From: an uncultured Ruminococcus sp.
Lineage (GTDB): Bacteria; Bacillota; Clostridia; Lachnospirales; Lachnospiraceae
Direction: 5' to 3'
Assembly (NCBI GenBank): GCA_904377845.1
Contig: CAJFGR010000013.1
Location: 1-46,282, forward strand
DNA length: 46,282 bases
Below, in pieces: positions 25,764 through 34,792 of this stretch (the stretch's first letter is position 1; each line of letters begins with the position of its first letter). Both the position numbers and the translations under genes were made by a program. The notes beneath the pieces are model-generated. The model was not told where the DNA came from. It ran no database searches and saw only the letters and a list, made by a program, of their open reading frames with translations.

Positions 25764-26963
25764 ATCTGCTTTATTAAGTGAATCGTCCGGCATATTCCAC
25801 ATATAGGTCGGCATATGCTCTCTGAGAAGCCGCCATCCGCTCTCTCTTCCATAGGACACAACAGCCGGCAGAGAATGACTCAGGAAAAGCGACATTCCCT
25901 CCATTGCCGAATAAGCCCCCGTCCGCTCGAAGACGAGTACTCTTCCGGTCCGCACATCCGGCAGCTCTACATTGCTGCAGAGGACATCGTTCATCGTACA
26001 GAGCGCGCCGCATACTGTCCACCGTTTCTTCCTTACCCCGGAATCTCCCGGAATAATCTGGATACGGGGTTCATACATCCCCCGGATCTGTCCGTCGTAA
26101 TTCATATGGTGATTGCCTCCGTCCACAATGCAGTACTGTATGTCTCCGTTTTTCTTTACATCCTTAATCTCCGTGAGATAATATCCGCATTCTGCGGCAA
26201 TGGCGCGCCCCAGTTCGATCGTGATATGTCCCTTCCACGCCATGCTCCGGACAGCTTCTCCGAGACTTTCAAGACCTTCATCTGTGTAGGTCTGCGCCTC
26301 TTTTCCCCGAAAGTACGGCACAGCAGTTCCCGGGCCGTACTCCAGTTGAGCGACTTCCACCTTCCACTCGTTTCTCATTTTCAGAAGAAAGCGGTCCAGC
26401 ATCTCAAGCTCCTGCCTGAACTGTCTGACATGGCGTTTCTGTGTGCCCGAGAAAAAGTGAATGCCCTCTATTTTCAGATACGGACTCATATTCACGATCC
26501 CGAACATACTGCGCACTGTGTCCTCATCCATCCCGAACTGACTTCCGTTTGTCAGTCTCGGATAAAGCCTGATTTCTTTCATGTGCGCATCGCTCCACTC
26601 AAGGAAGTAATGCATCTGCTTGACTGATTCCACCGTATATCTGCAGCGCTCTCCGTATGTGTCAAGAATCCGGAAGATATCCTCCTTCTTCTTCATTACT
26701 CCGGAAATAAAGAGCTTCTCCGGGGGGATCTCCAGCTTCCTGCATATTTCAAATTCTCCCATAGAGCACACTTCAATCCTGTCCGCTCTGTCTGCCATCT
26801 CTCTTGTAAGAAATGGATTTGCTTTCATCGCATAACAAAGTCCCGTCTCTTCTCCGAGGATTTTTCTCAGTCTGTCGATCTGACTGTTCAGAATGTCCAT
26901 ATCAAATATATAGAGCGGTGTTCCATATCTGGCAGCCGCATATTCCAACTGTTCTCTTCGCAT
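25761..26963 (-). CDS. Fold-III PLP decarboxylase (LysA/BtrK-like)
   Basis: 400 aa from the ATG at 26963, with GGAGG just upstream. An alanine-racemase-type barrel with the PLP lysine at Lys47 in YAMKANP; the phosphate-binding glycine turn follows as ELGRAIAAECG. The C-terminal beta domain has CGALCTMNDVL (catalytic Cys region) and RTGAYSAMEGMSLFLS (the GAY signature). It resembles diaminopimelate and ornithine decarboxylases, but lysine genes are absent and it sits between an adenylation enzyme and a carrier protein. BtrK of butirosin synthesis is a relative that decarboxylates glutamyl-carrier protein (established), so a carrier-bound substrate is plausible here. That is inference; a free amino acid substrate is the alternative. 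Confidence 0.85.
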   Translation of the reverse strand: MRREQLEYAAARYGTPLYIFDMDILNSQIDRLRKILGEETGLCYAMKANPFLTREMADRADRIEVCSMGEFEICRKLEIPPEKLFISGVMKKKEDIFRILDTYGERCRYTVESVKQMHYFLEWSDAHMKEIRLYPRLTNGSQFGMDEDTVRSMFGIVNMSPYLKIEGIHFFSGTQKRHVRQFRQELEMLDRFLLKMRNEWKVEVAQLEYGPGTAVPYFRGKEAQTYTDEGLESLGEAVRSMAWKGHITIELGRAIAAECGYYLTEIKDVKKNGDIQYCIVDGGNHHMNYDGQIRGMYEPRIQIIPGDSGVRKKRWTVCGALCTMNDVLCSNVELPDVRTGRVLVFERTGAYSAMEGMSLFLSHSLPAVVSYGRESGWRLLREHMPTYMWNMPDDSLNKAD

Positions 26964-27004
26964 AAACGCCTCCTTTTCCAATATTTATAATTCTTATTCT
27001 AAAT

Positions 27005-28567
27005 TTATCTGTCTGTTCCCATTCTCTTCAGATAGCCCCTGTCAGTCTTTCCATTCTTATTGAGGGGCATAACCTGCATTCGGATCAGCTTAGGCGGAAC
27101 CATATACACAGGAACTTTCTCCTTCAGCTTCCTGCGCACCTCAGCTGGCTCTGCCTCTCCCATATAGAAGCCGACGATCCGGTTCTTCTCCTCCTGAAAT
27201 ATACAGCAGCTGCGCTGTACATTTTCAACAGCATCCATAGCTCTTTCAATCTCTTCCAGCTCGATCCGGTGTCCCATATGCTTGATCTGAAAATCTTTTC
27301 TCCCGGCAAATATAATCCTTCCTTTATCATCGTAATATCCCATATCTCCGGTTCTGTATATTCTCTGCTCTTCGCCGCCTCCGACCGGATACATCACAAA
27401 CTGTTTCTTTGTCTGTTCCTCGTTCCGGTAATATCCCTGTGCAAGAGATTCTCCCGCCACGCAGATCTCGCCCTGTTTTCCCGGCACTGCAATCTCGACC
27501 TCATCATCATCAAGAAGGAACACTGTCCTTCCCGGAAATGCATTCCCGGCCGGAATCTTCTCTCCGTCCTCATACATCCGCGTCACCGGATAATATGTAC
27601 AATTGCACGTAATCTCCGTGGGACCGTACAAATTGACAAACCGTGCGTGCGGCAGAGCTTCCTGCCATGCCCTTAACTGCTTCGGCGGCATCGCTTCTCC
27701 GCTGAACATTACCTTGTTTACACTCTCCGGAATCCGGTATTTCAGCCCTTTCAGAGAAGAGACAAGTGCCAGTGCGGACACCGCCCACGTCAGTGTCGTA
27801 ACATTCTTCTCGCACAGATAGTCCAGAAGCCTTGGCGGTGTTGAGAAGTATTCTTTTGGAATCAGTGCCAGTTCCGCTCCGGTCATCAGCGAAGAATAAA
27901 TATCTTTTACCGATACGTCGAAGTCAAACGGCGCCTGATTTCCGATCACATCTTTGTCCGTAATCTCAAAAATCTCTGTAAAGTGTTCGATAAACCGGAT
28001 CACCGCCCCATGGCTTACCACGACTGCTTTCGGAGTCCCGGTAGAGCCGGAAGTAAACAGACCGTACAGAATATCCGTCTCCTTCGATTCATTTCGAATC
28101 GCCGCAAGCCTTTCCGGTGCCACATCCTCCTTCACAAGATCCTCCGCAGAAAATATACTGCACACATCTTTCTTATCAATTTCACTGCAGATTCCTTCTG
28201 TAATAAAAAATTCCTGTATCTTACGATCTGCTATCAGAATTCCCGGCTCCAGTGTCTGAAAGATCTTCTTTAGTCTCTCCGGCGGATTGTCCGGATTAAC
28301 CGGTACATAGAAGCATCCGGCATAGACGGCGCCGAGCATGGCTGCAAGCATAAGTGGGCTCTTCTCCATCATAACGGGAACCGGGCTTCCCGGCGATACT
28401 CTCCGGCTGATGCCGCTGCCGATTCTCCTTGCCATCACCGTAAGCTCATACCATGTGAGCTGTTCGCTGATCCCTGTTACGGCTGTACTGTATCTGTAAC
28501 ACTCTGCTGTCTGTTCCAGATAGTCGAGAATGTTTGTTTTCTGTGTCCTCTGATCTTTTTTTATCAT
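27005..28567 (-). CDS. Amino-acid adenylating enzyme (DltA-like A domain)
   Basis: 520 aa stand-alone adenylation enzyme that makes aminoacyl-AMP and loads a carrier protein. Core motifs in order: A3 TSGSTGTPK (172-180), A4 FDFDVSVKD (214-222, Asp217 in the place that holds the alpha-amino group), A5 NLYGPTE, A7 YRTGDMG, A8 GRKDFQIKHMGHRIELEEIE, and A10 NKNGKTDR with the catalytic lysine. The length fits DltA (about 500). First gene of the five-gene unit. AAGGAG precedes the ATG, and 41 bp separate it from the decarboxylase start. Substrate side chain not deducible by eye: D-alanine is only one possibility. Confidence 0.92.
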   Translation of the reverse strand: MIKKDQRTQKTNILDYLEQTAECYRYSTAVTGISEQLTWYELTVMARRIGSGISRRVSPGSPVPVMMEKSPLMLAAMLGAVYAGCFYVPVNPDNPPERLKKIFQTLEPGILIADRKIQEFFITEGICSEIDKKDVCSIFSAEDLVKEDVAPERLAAIRNESKETDILYGLFTSGSTGTPKAVVVSHGAVIRFIEHFTEIFEITDKDVIGNQAPFDFDVSVKDIYSSLMTGAELALIPKEYFSTPPRLLDYLCEKNVTTLTWAVSALALVSSLKGLKYRIPESVNKVMFSGEAMPPKQLRAWQEALPHARFVNLYGPTEITCNCTYYPVTRMYEDGEKIPAGNAFPGRTVFLLDDDEVEIAVPGKQGEICVAGESLAQGYYRNEEQTKKQFVMYPVGGGEEQRIYRTGDMGYYDDKGRIIFAGRKDFQIKHMGHRIELEEIERAMDAVENVQRSCCIFQEEKNRIVGFYMGEAEPAEVRRKLKEKVPVYMVPPKLIRMQVMPLNKNGKTDRGYLKRMGTDR

Positions 28568-28671
28568 TTTGTCACTCCTTGTTTAAAAGATGGGTACATT
28601 ATGATTGATCTTTTTTAATATGTCTTGTAAAGATTCTTAAGGTATTGTTAATTAACAGTGTATACAAATTA

Positions 28672-28697
28672 AAAAAGAGACTCCGAAGAGTCTCCTT
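28672..28697 (-). terminator. Intrinsic terminator
   Basis: On the minus strand GGAGACTC-TTCG-GAGTCTC followed by six Ts. A strong tetraloop terminator that ends the remnant gene region at 28.7-29.1 kb and insulates the adenylation-enzyme operon. Confidence 0.85.
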
Positions 28698-28719
28698 AAT
28701 TCAATCAATACACAAAAAT

Positions 28720-28830
28720 TTATTTCTCTTTCCGCAATGGTTTCAAAAATAGAAACCATCCGAAAATCACAAGGTTCAGAATCAGTGCCGGTATCAGATC
28801 GCCCCAGTGAATCGCCTGTCCCTGAAGCAT
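28720..28830 (-). pseudogene. Short hydrophobic open frame, probably a gene remnant
   Basis: 36 codons, MLQGQAIHWGDL... ending in KPLRKEK, with one hydrophobic segment (ALILNLVIFGWFLFL) and a basic end. GGAGG lies 3 bp before the ATG. A terminator follows 23 bp later. It could be a real small membrane protein, but its position after a stop-ended fragment (28855-29082) suggests the tail of a broken gene. Confidence 0.4.
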
Positions 28831-28854
28831 ATTCCTCCGCGTCCTGCCTGTTGT

Positions 28855-29082
28855 TCACGATATTGTACGAGAGATTGTGGCAGAAAATAATGTATCGGCT
28901 GTTCCTTTTTCTTTTTTACCTGTATTATTCTGAATCACAAGCACCAGACGTGCGCCTCCCTGCTCCGGGCCCTTGAACGGATTGAGATTCGCTATAAAAT
29001 ATAGTTTTCCACTATATCTCGTCATTGTGGGGCTGGAAATGATATGTCCGTTCCATGGATTTTTGCTCTGATTAGCAAATTG
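28855..29082 (-). pseudogene. Gene fragment without start, next to the direct repeat
   Basis: A 75-codon open frame between two stops with no suitable start. It reads like real protein (MTRYSGKLYFIANLNPFKGP, then RLVLVIQNNTGKKEKG). Its 5' end falls inside the direct-repeat copy at 29070-29115. Likely the C-terminal part of a gene cut by an insertion or deletion. Family not recognised. Confidence 0.45.
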
Positions 29083-29115
29083 TTAGCTGCTAATCGCTGT
29101 TAGGTTCTGTGTTCG
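29070..29115. repeat. Direct repeat, left copy
   Basis: 46 bp that match 46231-46276 at 43 positions. Begins GATTAGCAAATTG and ends GGTTCTGTGTTCG. Contains GATTAGCA and TGCTAATC as an inverted pair. Confidence 0.85.
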
Positions 29116-29133
29116 ATTTTTTTCAGAAAATGA

Positions 29134-29172
29134 AAGAAGCCGAAGTCCCCGTCAGGGATTTTCGGCTTCTCG
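29134..29172 (-). terminator. Terminator of the 15-kb operon
   Basis: On the minus strand AGAAGCCGAA ... TTCGGCTTCT, with an inner ATCCCTGACGGGGA, followed by TTCATTTT. It sits about 60 bp after the stop of the lectin-like gene. Confidence 0.7.
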
Positions 29173-29231
29173 ATTACATTCTTGGGCGAATTCGGACCAC
29201 TCGCTTTCCGATTAGTTGTTCACTTGTTTTG

Positions 29232-30314
29232 TCATTCCTCAAACTCGATTATATACCCGACTTTTCCGCTTAGCAATTCCGGATAATCCTGTGCCAGATT
29301 TCCTGAAGAATCATTCAAATACCATGTTCCCGATACATAGAATAGGTTCATTACATCCTCTGTAATCATTCCTGTCGCTTCTGAACCTGTATCATTATAG
29401 CTTGGTTCTCCACTGTACCAGTATGGCATACAGAATGAATCGCTGCTGTTGAGGCATTCGCCCATAAACTCATTTTCTTTGTTTACCCAATAATAATCTG
29501 ATCCTGTATCATCTCGTCTTCCGCCCAGATAGAAATGTATATTTGTATAATCATTGAGCATATTTGTTATATACTGATATTCTTCAGCTGAACTGATTCT
29601 TGCCAAATAACCGCCCTGTTCCTGACTCCGGTATAACGCTTCTTCCCACGAGCAGTCATCAACAACAATCTGATATCTGTGGATTCCGGGATCATCTATC
29701 TCAGGTTCCGCGCTGATAATGGTTGTAACACGATAGTATGCCGTACCGGATTCAAACCAGAGATCTCCTCCAACCATAACATTCCTTCCGGCATATTCTT
29801 CCATGGAATACAAGCTTGTATCGTCAATATATACTTTATCTACATTTTCAACAAGAACATCTTCTCCCTGAATTTCGTCCCATGCATAGATATTCAGAAT
29901 CTCCTCCATCTGCAGACACTCACCATACTCATCCACTGTTCCTGCAAGCTCTACATAACTGTCAAGTGAAGCGTTGATATCTACCATTGACATATCAATT
30001 TCTTCCTCTGGTTCTTCTTCCTCTTCATCCTCCGGTTCAGCTGTTCCGATTGCGGGACCGGTCGGATCCCCCGGATCAGGATCGCTGTAACCGCCTGTAC
30101 CGTAGGTACTGTATGAAGGCTCAGAAGAATACATACTAAAATTAGATACAATTACGGCGAATATTACGATACACACTGCCACTGTCACAATCGCCGTAAT
30201 AATCTCTTTCTTTTCATTTTCCCTTGGTGCCTGATATAGTGGATTATCTTTAAGTGCTACTGTCCTTCCCCCCATTCCAACATTTTGGTTTTTCTCTTTT
30301 TTGCGAAATGCCAT
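29232..30314 (-). CDS. Membrane-anchored C-type-lectin-like domain protein
   Basis: 360 aa. A basic cytoplasmic N-terminus (about 35 residues), one membrane segment (38-60), then a long Gly/Pro/Asp and Glu-rich stalk (80-107). A middle region of about 115 residues (VELAGTVDEYGECLQME...) may be a small beta domain. The C-terminal C-type-lectin-like fold (about 225-360) reads HRYQIVVDDCSWEEALYRSQ, GGYLARISSAEEYQYITNML, FYLGGRRDD, YYWVNKENEFMG and GYIIEFEE. Type II topology would put the lectin domain outside. The start has GGAGGCG upstream. Last gene of the operon, 12 bp after the M48 gene, with a terminator downstream. Confidence 0.85.
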   Translation of the reverse strand: MAFRKKEKNQNVGMGGRTVALKDNPLYQAPRENEKKEIITAIVTVAVCIVIFAVIVSNFSMYSSEPSYSTYGTGGYSDPDPGDPTGPAIGTAEPEDEEEEEPEEEIDMSMVDINASLDSYVELAGTVDEYGECLQMEEILNIYAWDEIQGEDVLVENVDKVYIDDTSLYSMEEYAGRNVMVGGDLWFESGTAYYRVTTIISAEPEIDDPGIHRYQIVVDDCSWEEALYRSQEQGGYLARISSAEEYQYITNMLNDYTNIHFYLGGRRDDTGSDYYWVNKENEFMGECLNSSDSFCMPYWYSGEPSYNDTGSEATGMITEDVMNLFYVSGTWYLNDSSGNLAQDYPELLSGKVGYIIEFEE

Positions 30315-30326
30315 AATATTCGCCTC

Positions 30327-31514
30327 CTACTCTGCTGAAATAGTGTTCGCCTGCATGGATGCCTGTATGCGAGCTACGCGGTCCTCACTCGCCGGATGGC
30401 TGCTTGCCAGATTGGCAAACAGGCCCTTGGGCTTAGCGGACGGAAGAGTAGACAGCAGCTGGCAAAGCGCATCTCCATATCCAAGTCTGCAGGAAAATTC
30501 GTCTGCCTGATACTCGTTTCCCCTGCTGGTTTTCATACAGAGAAGTACGCCTATCTGTGTCCAGATTCTGTTAAACGCACGAATCACTATAACTGTCAGG
30601 AACCGTGAAAGTGCACTGACCATACGAACCCAAAATCCACTGTCATTTCTCATAAATAGCGATGAAATAGCAATAATAACATCCATCACAATCGCTGCTA
30701 TCTGGAACATATAACAAATTCCTGCAATCACTGTATTACCAATCGCTACTACCAGAATCCGATCAGTGTCTTTGTGGGCCAGATGACCGAACTCATGCCC
30801 CAATGCCGCTTTAATCTCTGCATCGCTCCAGGTCAGAAGTCCTCTGGTTACACATACTGTTCTTCGTCCTGTCGCAAATGCATTCGGACACTCATCCTCA
30901 TTAATAAATAACCTTACATCACTTGAAATCGACGGATTCTGTTTCTTTGCCTTGTAATACACTTCTCTGAACAGAGGTTCCAGACGTTCAATCACCGCGG
31001 CTTCCTCTATTTTTTTACAGCCATTCTGTCGACGAAGTATATATTCTCCGATCGGTGATACTGCAATAGATATTGATGCTATGTAAAGCAGGAGCGCTGC
31101 AGCCATTCCCCATCCAACAGGGAGTGCGCATACCGCAGTAACAAATGCGCCGATCAGAAGAACATTAAGCACGAGATAAATGCACAGAGGTATATTTTCT
31201 TTATTCCCCAACCGGATCAGGAAGTCCATAAAATAAAAGCTCTTAATACCTGACGGCTTTTCCGTAGGCAGTTTCGTATAATCATAGTTTATATCATCTA
31301 CTGCTTCTTTCGTTCTGTTAATATTCTGCTGCGTATTCCGCGGCTGCTCGATATTCTGCTGTGTGTTCCACGGCTGCTCAATATTCTGCTGTATATTCTG
31401 TGTCTGTTTCGGAACATAGGCAGCGGTTTCGGACTTCCGCACTATTTTTGTTCCGCAGTTTCCGCAGAACAGATCATCATCGTCAATTTTTTGTCCACAA
31501 TTCTTACAATACAT
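30327..31514 (-). CDS. M48 (HtpX-like) membrane metalloprotease with N-terminal zinc ribbon
   Basis: 395 aa. A double-Cys zinc ribbon at residues 3-20 (CKNCGQKI ... CGNCGTKI). Then a Gln/Asn-rich linker holding about three 10-residue repeats (NTQQNIEQP), two membrane segments (about 110-155), and an M48 protease domain with HEFGH (His240, Glu241, His244) and a third ligand in NEYQADEFSCRLG. A C-terminal HPASEDRVARI motif is typical of HtpX/Ste24 relatives. M48 proteases of this type deal with misfolded membrane proteins (family knowledge). Preceded by AGAGGG. It belongs to the long operon and shares its zinc-ribbon tag with two other members. Confidence 0.9.
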   Translation of the reverse strand: MYCKNCGQKIDDDDLFCGNCGTKIVRKSETAAYVPKQTQNIQQNIEQPWNTQQNIEQPRNTQQNINRTKEAVDDINYDYTKLPTEKPSGIKSFYFMDFLIRLGNKENIPLCIYLVLNVLLIGAFVTAVCALPVGWGMAAALLLYIASISIAVSPIGEYILRRQNGCKKIEEAAVIERLEPLFREVYYKAKKQNPSISSDVRLFINEDECPNAFATGRRTVCVTRGLLTWSDAEIKAALGHEFGHLAHKDTDRILVVAIGNTVIAGICYMFQIAAIVMDVIIAISSLFMRNDSGFWVRMVSALSRFLTVIVIRAFNRIWTQIGVLLCMKTSRGNEYQADEFSCRLGYGDALCQLLSTLPSAKPKGLFANLASSHPASEDRVARIQASMQANTISAE

Positions 31515-31577
31515 CTCATTCCCTCTTCTTTCCTATACCTTTTTCCCGTCCTGCGGGTCCCCAGCTGATGGTAATCC

Positions 31578-33275
31578 CTACAGACTTTGAAGAGCCTCCT
31601 CAATCTGTTCCTGATATGCGTCAAATTCATAATAGATCTGCTTCATTTGAGCATATTCTCCAAACAACTTCCGCAGTAATTCTGTCTTGCCGCTGATACT
31701 GAGTTCACAGTCTCTGGCAATCTGCTTTTTCTTTCTTTCATTCGATACAAATACATACAGGGAATACAGAGCACCCAGAGCAGCTCCTGCCGCAAACAGC
31801 GGATTTAGCGCAACCGCAGCGATAACGGCGGCAATCACAATACCGATCCCCACAAAAGCTCCGGTGTATTTTATCTGCGATATTTTTTCCTGTTTCTGTG
31901 CCTCATAGAATGAGGCTATTTTCCCTTCTTCACCAGTCTGATCCTGAAAATCTGCTGTCGTACGGTACTCGCCCAGCGTAATTGGATGAAGGCTGGTATC
32001 CATACTGCGATAGTCATCAGCATACTTTTTCACACCTTTTTTCTGGAGCGCTCCGGTAAGCATAAACATATTTTTGCGGGCCTGTACGTTCACATCCTCA
32101 GAGGTTCTGCCATACACCCATCCGATCATTTCACGAATCAGGTCGAGCGCCTTTTCGCGGCGTTCCTTCTCCTGCTGGAATATCGCATCTGCACGCTCTA
32201 CATCTCCCTCACAGCGGATAATAATTTCATTCCGTTCTATCTCATCATAAACTGCTGATTCCTGATCATTCGGTCTTTCAATTTCTTTATCGATAAATTT
32301 GCTGAGATATTCATTTTTTTCGATTTCACTGACGTTCGATACATCCAAAATAAACTGCAGAATCTGGATATTATTCTGTGCCATCATAACCATATCTGAT
32401 ATCTTCTGAAAATCATCGCAGCACTTCTGAAGAAGATTAAGCTGTAACGTATATCCCGGACTCAAAGCCAACAGATTACGCTCGATCAGATCAATAATGT
32501 CCGCTTCACTGAACCCTTCCGCCTGTGCGCTCACTGCGATAACCTTGTTGATAAAACTGTATATCTCATATTTAGTGTGATCATCAACCTGTTCGTCAAT
32601 CGTTTTACTTAACAATGAAAACAACATAAGAAATGTCTCTTCATCGCTCCCTTTCAGATCACATTCCTGGTATACTGAAAACCATTTCAGCGCTGCGTTT
32701 TCTCTTCTCATCCGGATATTGAACAACATATAAAATATCGAACTGTTTTTCTTATCCAGTCGGATGGCGCGGTCCATAGCTCTGTCCGCAAGTTCCCTGT
32801 CATCATTTTTCCACGCCATGATGCTAAGAAGCACACAAGTCAGCCAGTAGTCCGGCGTTTTTAAATGCTGCTTTTCAACAGATTTATAGATAACCTCATC
32901 AGATACCATCTGCACATTCAAATTATCCATAATCCCCTGGACAATCTTTCTTACTGTCCGATAGTTTCCAAACTCATAGTATTTTTTGTTATTGCACTCA
33001 CGGATTTTCTTATTTGCCAGTTCCATCTGCTTGAATCTGACATACAACTGATCTATCTGTCCCTGAACCTCATACGCGTCCAAAATCTTCGCGTGAGCAT
33101 TGTCGATCGCACGTTTTCCCTCGTCCATCGTTGCAGTCATATAATTTCTGAAATTTACTAATGACTGTGTAGCGTTATCGACACCGTTCTGGATCTCCCA
33201 GAGTTCAGCATTCAACTCCTGGTTTATCCGCTCCAGACGGCTTAATTCCGCGCGAAGTTCATTTATATTACTCAT
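31578..33275 (-). CDS. Coiled-coil / helical / two-TM protein, paralogue 3
   Basis: 565 aa from the ATG at 33275, with GGAGGAG eight bases before it. An N-terminal coiled coil (1-75) is followed by an all-helical region whose core is shared with the genes at 35496 and 37111: YRTVRKIVQG, TPDYWLTCVLLSIMAW, a run of Ala/Asp-rich helices and a KWFSVYQ box. Two hydrophobic segments lie near residues 470-520, then a charged tail. The start overlaps the AAA+ ATPase stop by 8 bp, so the two are translationally coupled and probably work together. No named family recognised. Confidence 0.85.
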   Translation of the reverse strand: MSNINELRAELSRLERINQELNAELWEIQNGVDNATQSLVNFRNYMTATMDEGKRAIDNAHAKILDAYEVQGQIDQLYVRFKQMELANKKIRECNNKKYYEFGNYRTVRKIVQGIMDNLNVQMVSDEVIYKSVEKQHLKTPDYWLTCVLLSIMAWKNDDRELADRAMDRAIRLDKKNSSIFYMLFNIRMRRENAALKWFSVYQECDLKGSDEETFLMLFSLLSKTIDEQVDDHTKYEIYSFINKVIAVSAQAEGFSEADIIDLIERNLLALSPGYTLQLNLLQKCCDDFQKISDMVMMAQNNIQILQFILDVSNVSEIEKNEYLSKFIDKEIERPNDQESAVYDEIERNEIIIRCEGDVERADAIFQQEKERREKALDLIREMIGWVYGRTSEDVNVQARKNMFMLTGALQKKGVKKYADDYRSMDTSLHPITLGEYRTTADFQDQTGEEGKIASFYEAQKQEKISQIKYTGAFVGIGIVIAAVIAAVALNPLFAAGAALGALYSLYVFVSNERKKKQIARDCELSISGKTELLRKLFGEYAQMKQIYYEFDAYQEQIEEALQSL

Positions 33276-34791
33276 AATGATCTCCTCCCTCGTTCTCCTC
33301 ATAGTAGGAAGCAGCTATGGCGCGTCTGCGTCCCCATTCCCTCAGCTTCAGTACAGCATCAGGATTTGTCCGCGCAAACGGGATGACGCGCCTGAATACC
33401 GATTTCATATAAGTCGGTGTCACAGCTTCATCTCCTTCTCTCAGCGCTGTCTCTGCAATCTCTTTTATCACATATTCTATATCCGAATAGGAAAAACCTT
33501 CCGACAGATCCACAAGTTCTGCAAGCAGTTCCGTTTCCAGGCAGCAGTGCAGGCACTGTCGTACATACTGGGCTATTACCTCCTGCCGCTCTTCTCTCAC
33601 AGGAAGATCAACAAAAAACAGTTCCGAAAATCTTCCTTTTCGAAATAATTCCGGCGGCAGAGCAAGAATATCATTTGCCGTAGCTACAAGAAAGACCCTG
33701 CTGGATGATTCCTGCAGCCAAAAAAGGAAATGTCCGAGCACTCTTTTTCCCGTATCATTACCGGAATCAGAGACTGACAACGCTTTTTCTATCTCATCGA
33801 TCCACACGATACATGGGGCTACATTATCAATAAATGACAGCGCCTCCCTCATTTTCCTCTCGCTTTCTCCGACCCATTTATCATAGACGCTTCCGATGTC
33901 AAACCGGAATAGAGGAAGTTCCCACTCCTGAGCAATCATTTTTGCTGAGAAGGATTTTCCGCATCCCGGAATTCCTGAGAGAAGAATTCCCTTCGGCGGA
34001 GCCATAGAACGATCTCTGAGCAGTTTTTCCTCCATAAAGAATATTTTCTTTTTTTCTTTCAGCCATTTCTTCAGATTTTCCAGCCCTGATACCCTCATGT
34101 CCGGATCGATCTTTACCTCTTCGACACAGGGCACGGATGCGTACATCCGGCTTTTCTGCTTTGTCAACCCATAGATGTGCTGCTTTTTCAGACCGCCGTT
34201 TGCCACCAGAGTGGAGGAAAGAATATTCTCTATCTGTATTTCAGTAAATCCTCTCAAAAGCGCCGAGGCCCGTGTAATATCACTTTCCTCCCACTCGATC
34301 GGAAATCTTCCTCCATACGTTGTGACAAACCTTTCAATCTGGCATCTGCGTTCTTCATCATCCGGATAGTCCAATACCGTCAGCATTCCGAATTGCGCAA
34401 TCCTTGACCACACAATATCCGGAGTTATGATAATAAGAGTAGACGCGTTCTCCAAAGCAAGATAGAGGATATTAAGTAACTCTTTACTGTACATATTCTC
34501 TTCCCCGATTTTTCGTGTATCGCCCAACGCAAATGTCACTCTTCTGTTACGGCGGAATTTTTCTGCCACATATGGCAGGGGATCATTTTCCACATCCTTA
34601 ACCGCTTTACTTCCGAACTGTGTAACTTGTCTCGCATCCGTGTAATACCCAATCTCTATCCGCTTATCTCTGCTTACTTCACGGAGCATTTTCTCCGCCC
34701 GTTCCCTCTCGCAAGTATTAATAATAATCAGGGGTACTCTGGCTTCTATATAATTTTCCAGTTCATTTTTTACTGTAACATAATTTCCCAT
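33268..34791 (-). CDS. AAA+ ATPase, Ycf46-like
   Basis: 507 aa. An N-terminal domain of about 240 residues (RVPLIIINTCERERAEKML, TLIIITPD) of the type found in Ycf46-like proteins. Then a classical AAA module: Walker A GIPGCGKS (273-280), Walker B IVWIDEIEK (328-336), sensor 1 VFLVATAND and the RKGRFSELFFVDLP box. The C-terminal helical lid follows (SEGFSYSDIEYVIKEIAE). Such ATPases act as hexameric remodellers; Ycf46 itself is linked to inorganic carbon use in cyanobacteria, which need not apply here. It starts 1 bp after the preceding stop and overlaps the next gene, so it is the tightly coupled engine of this operon. Confidence 0.92.
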   Translation of the reverse strand: MGNYVTVKNELENYIEARVPLIIINTCERERAEKMLREVSRDKRIEIGYYTDARQVTQFGSKAVKDVENDPLPYVAEKFRRNRRVTFALGDTRKIGEENMYSKELLNILYLALENASTLIIITPDIVWSRIAQFGMLTVLDYPDDEERRCQIERFVTTYGGRFPIEWEESDITRASALLRGFTEIQIENILSSTLVANGGLKKQHIYGLTKQKSRMYASVPCVEEVKIDPDMRVSGLENLKKWLKEKKKIFFMEEKLLRDRSMAPPKGILLSGIPGCGKSFSAKMIAQEWELPLFRFDIGSVYDKWVGESERKMREALSFIDNVAPCIVWIDEIEKALSVSDSGNDTGKRVLGHFLFWLQESSSRVFLVATANDILALPPELFRKGRFSELFFVDLPVREERQEVIAQYVRQCLHCCLETELLAELVDLSEGFSYSDIEYVIKEIAETALREGDEAVTPTYMKSVFRRVIPFARTNPDAVLKLREWGRRRAIAASYYEENEGGDHYE

Positions 34792-34792
34792 A

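Noticed and set aside
25761-26963. lysA of lysine biosynthesis
   Set aside because: The sequence is of that fold, but the context (adenylation enzyme, carrier protein, MBOAT) and lack of lysine genes argue for a different substrate.
28652-28858. 68-codon minus-strand frame (MNNRQDAEEY...)
   Set aside because: It runs through a terminator; the frame with a hydrophobic segment and GGAGG (28720-28830) is more protein-like.
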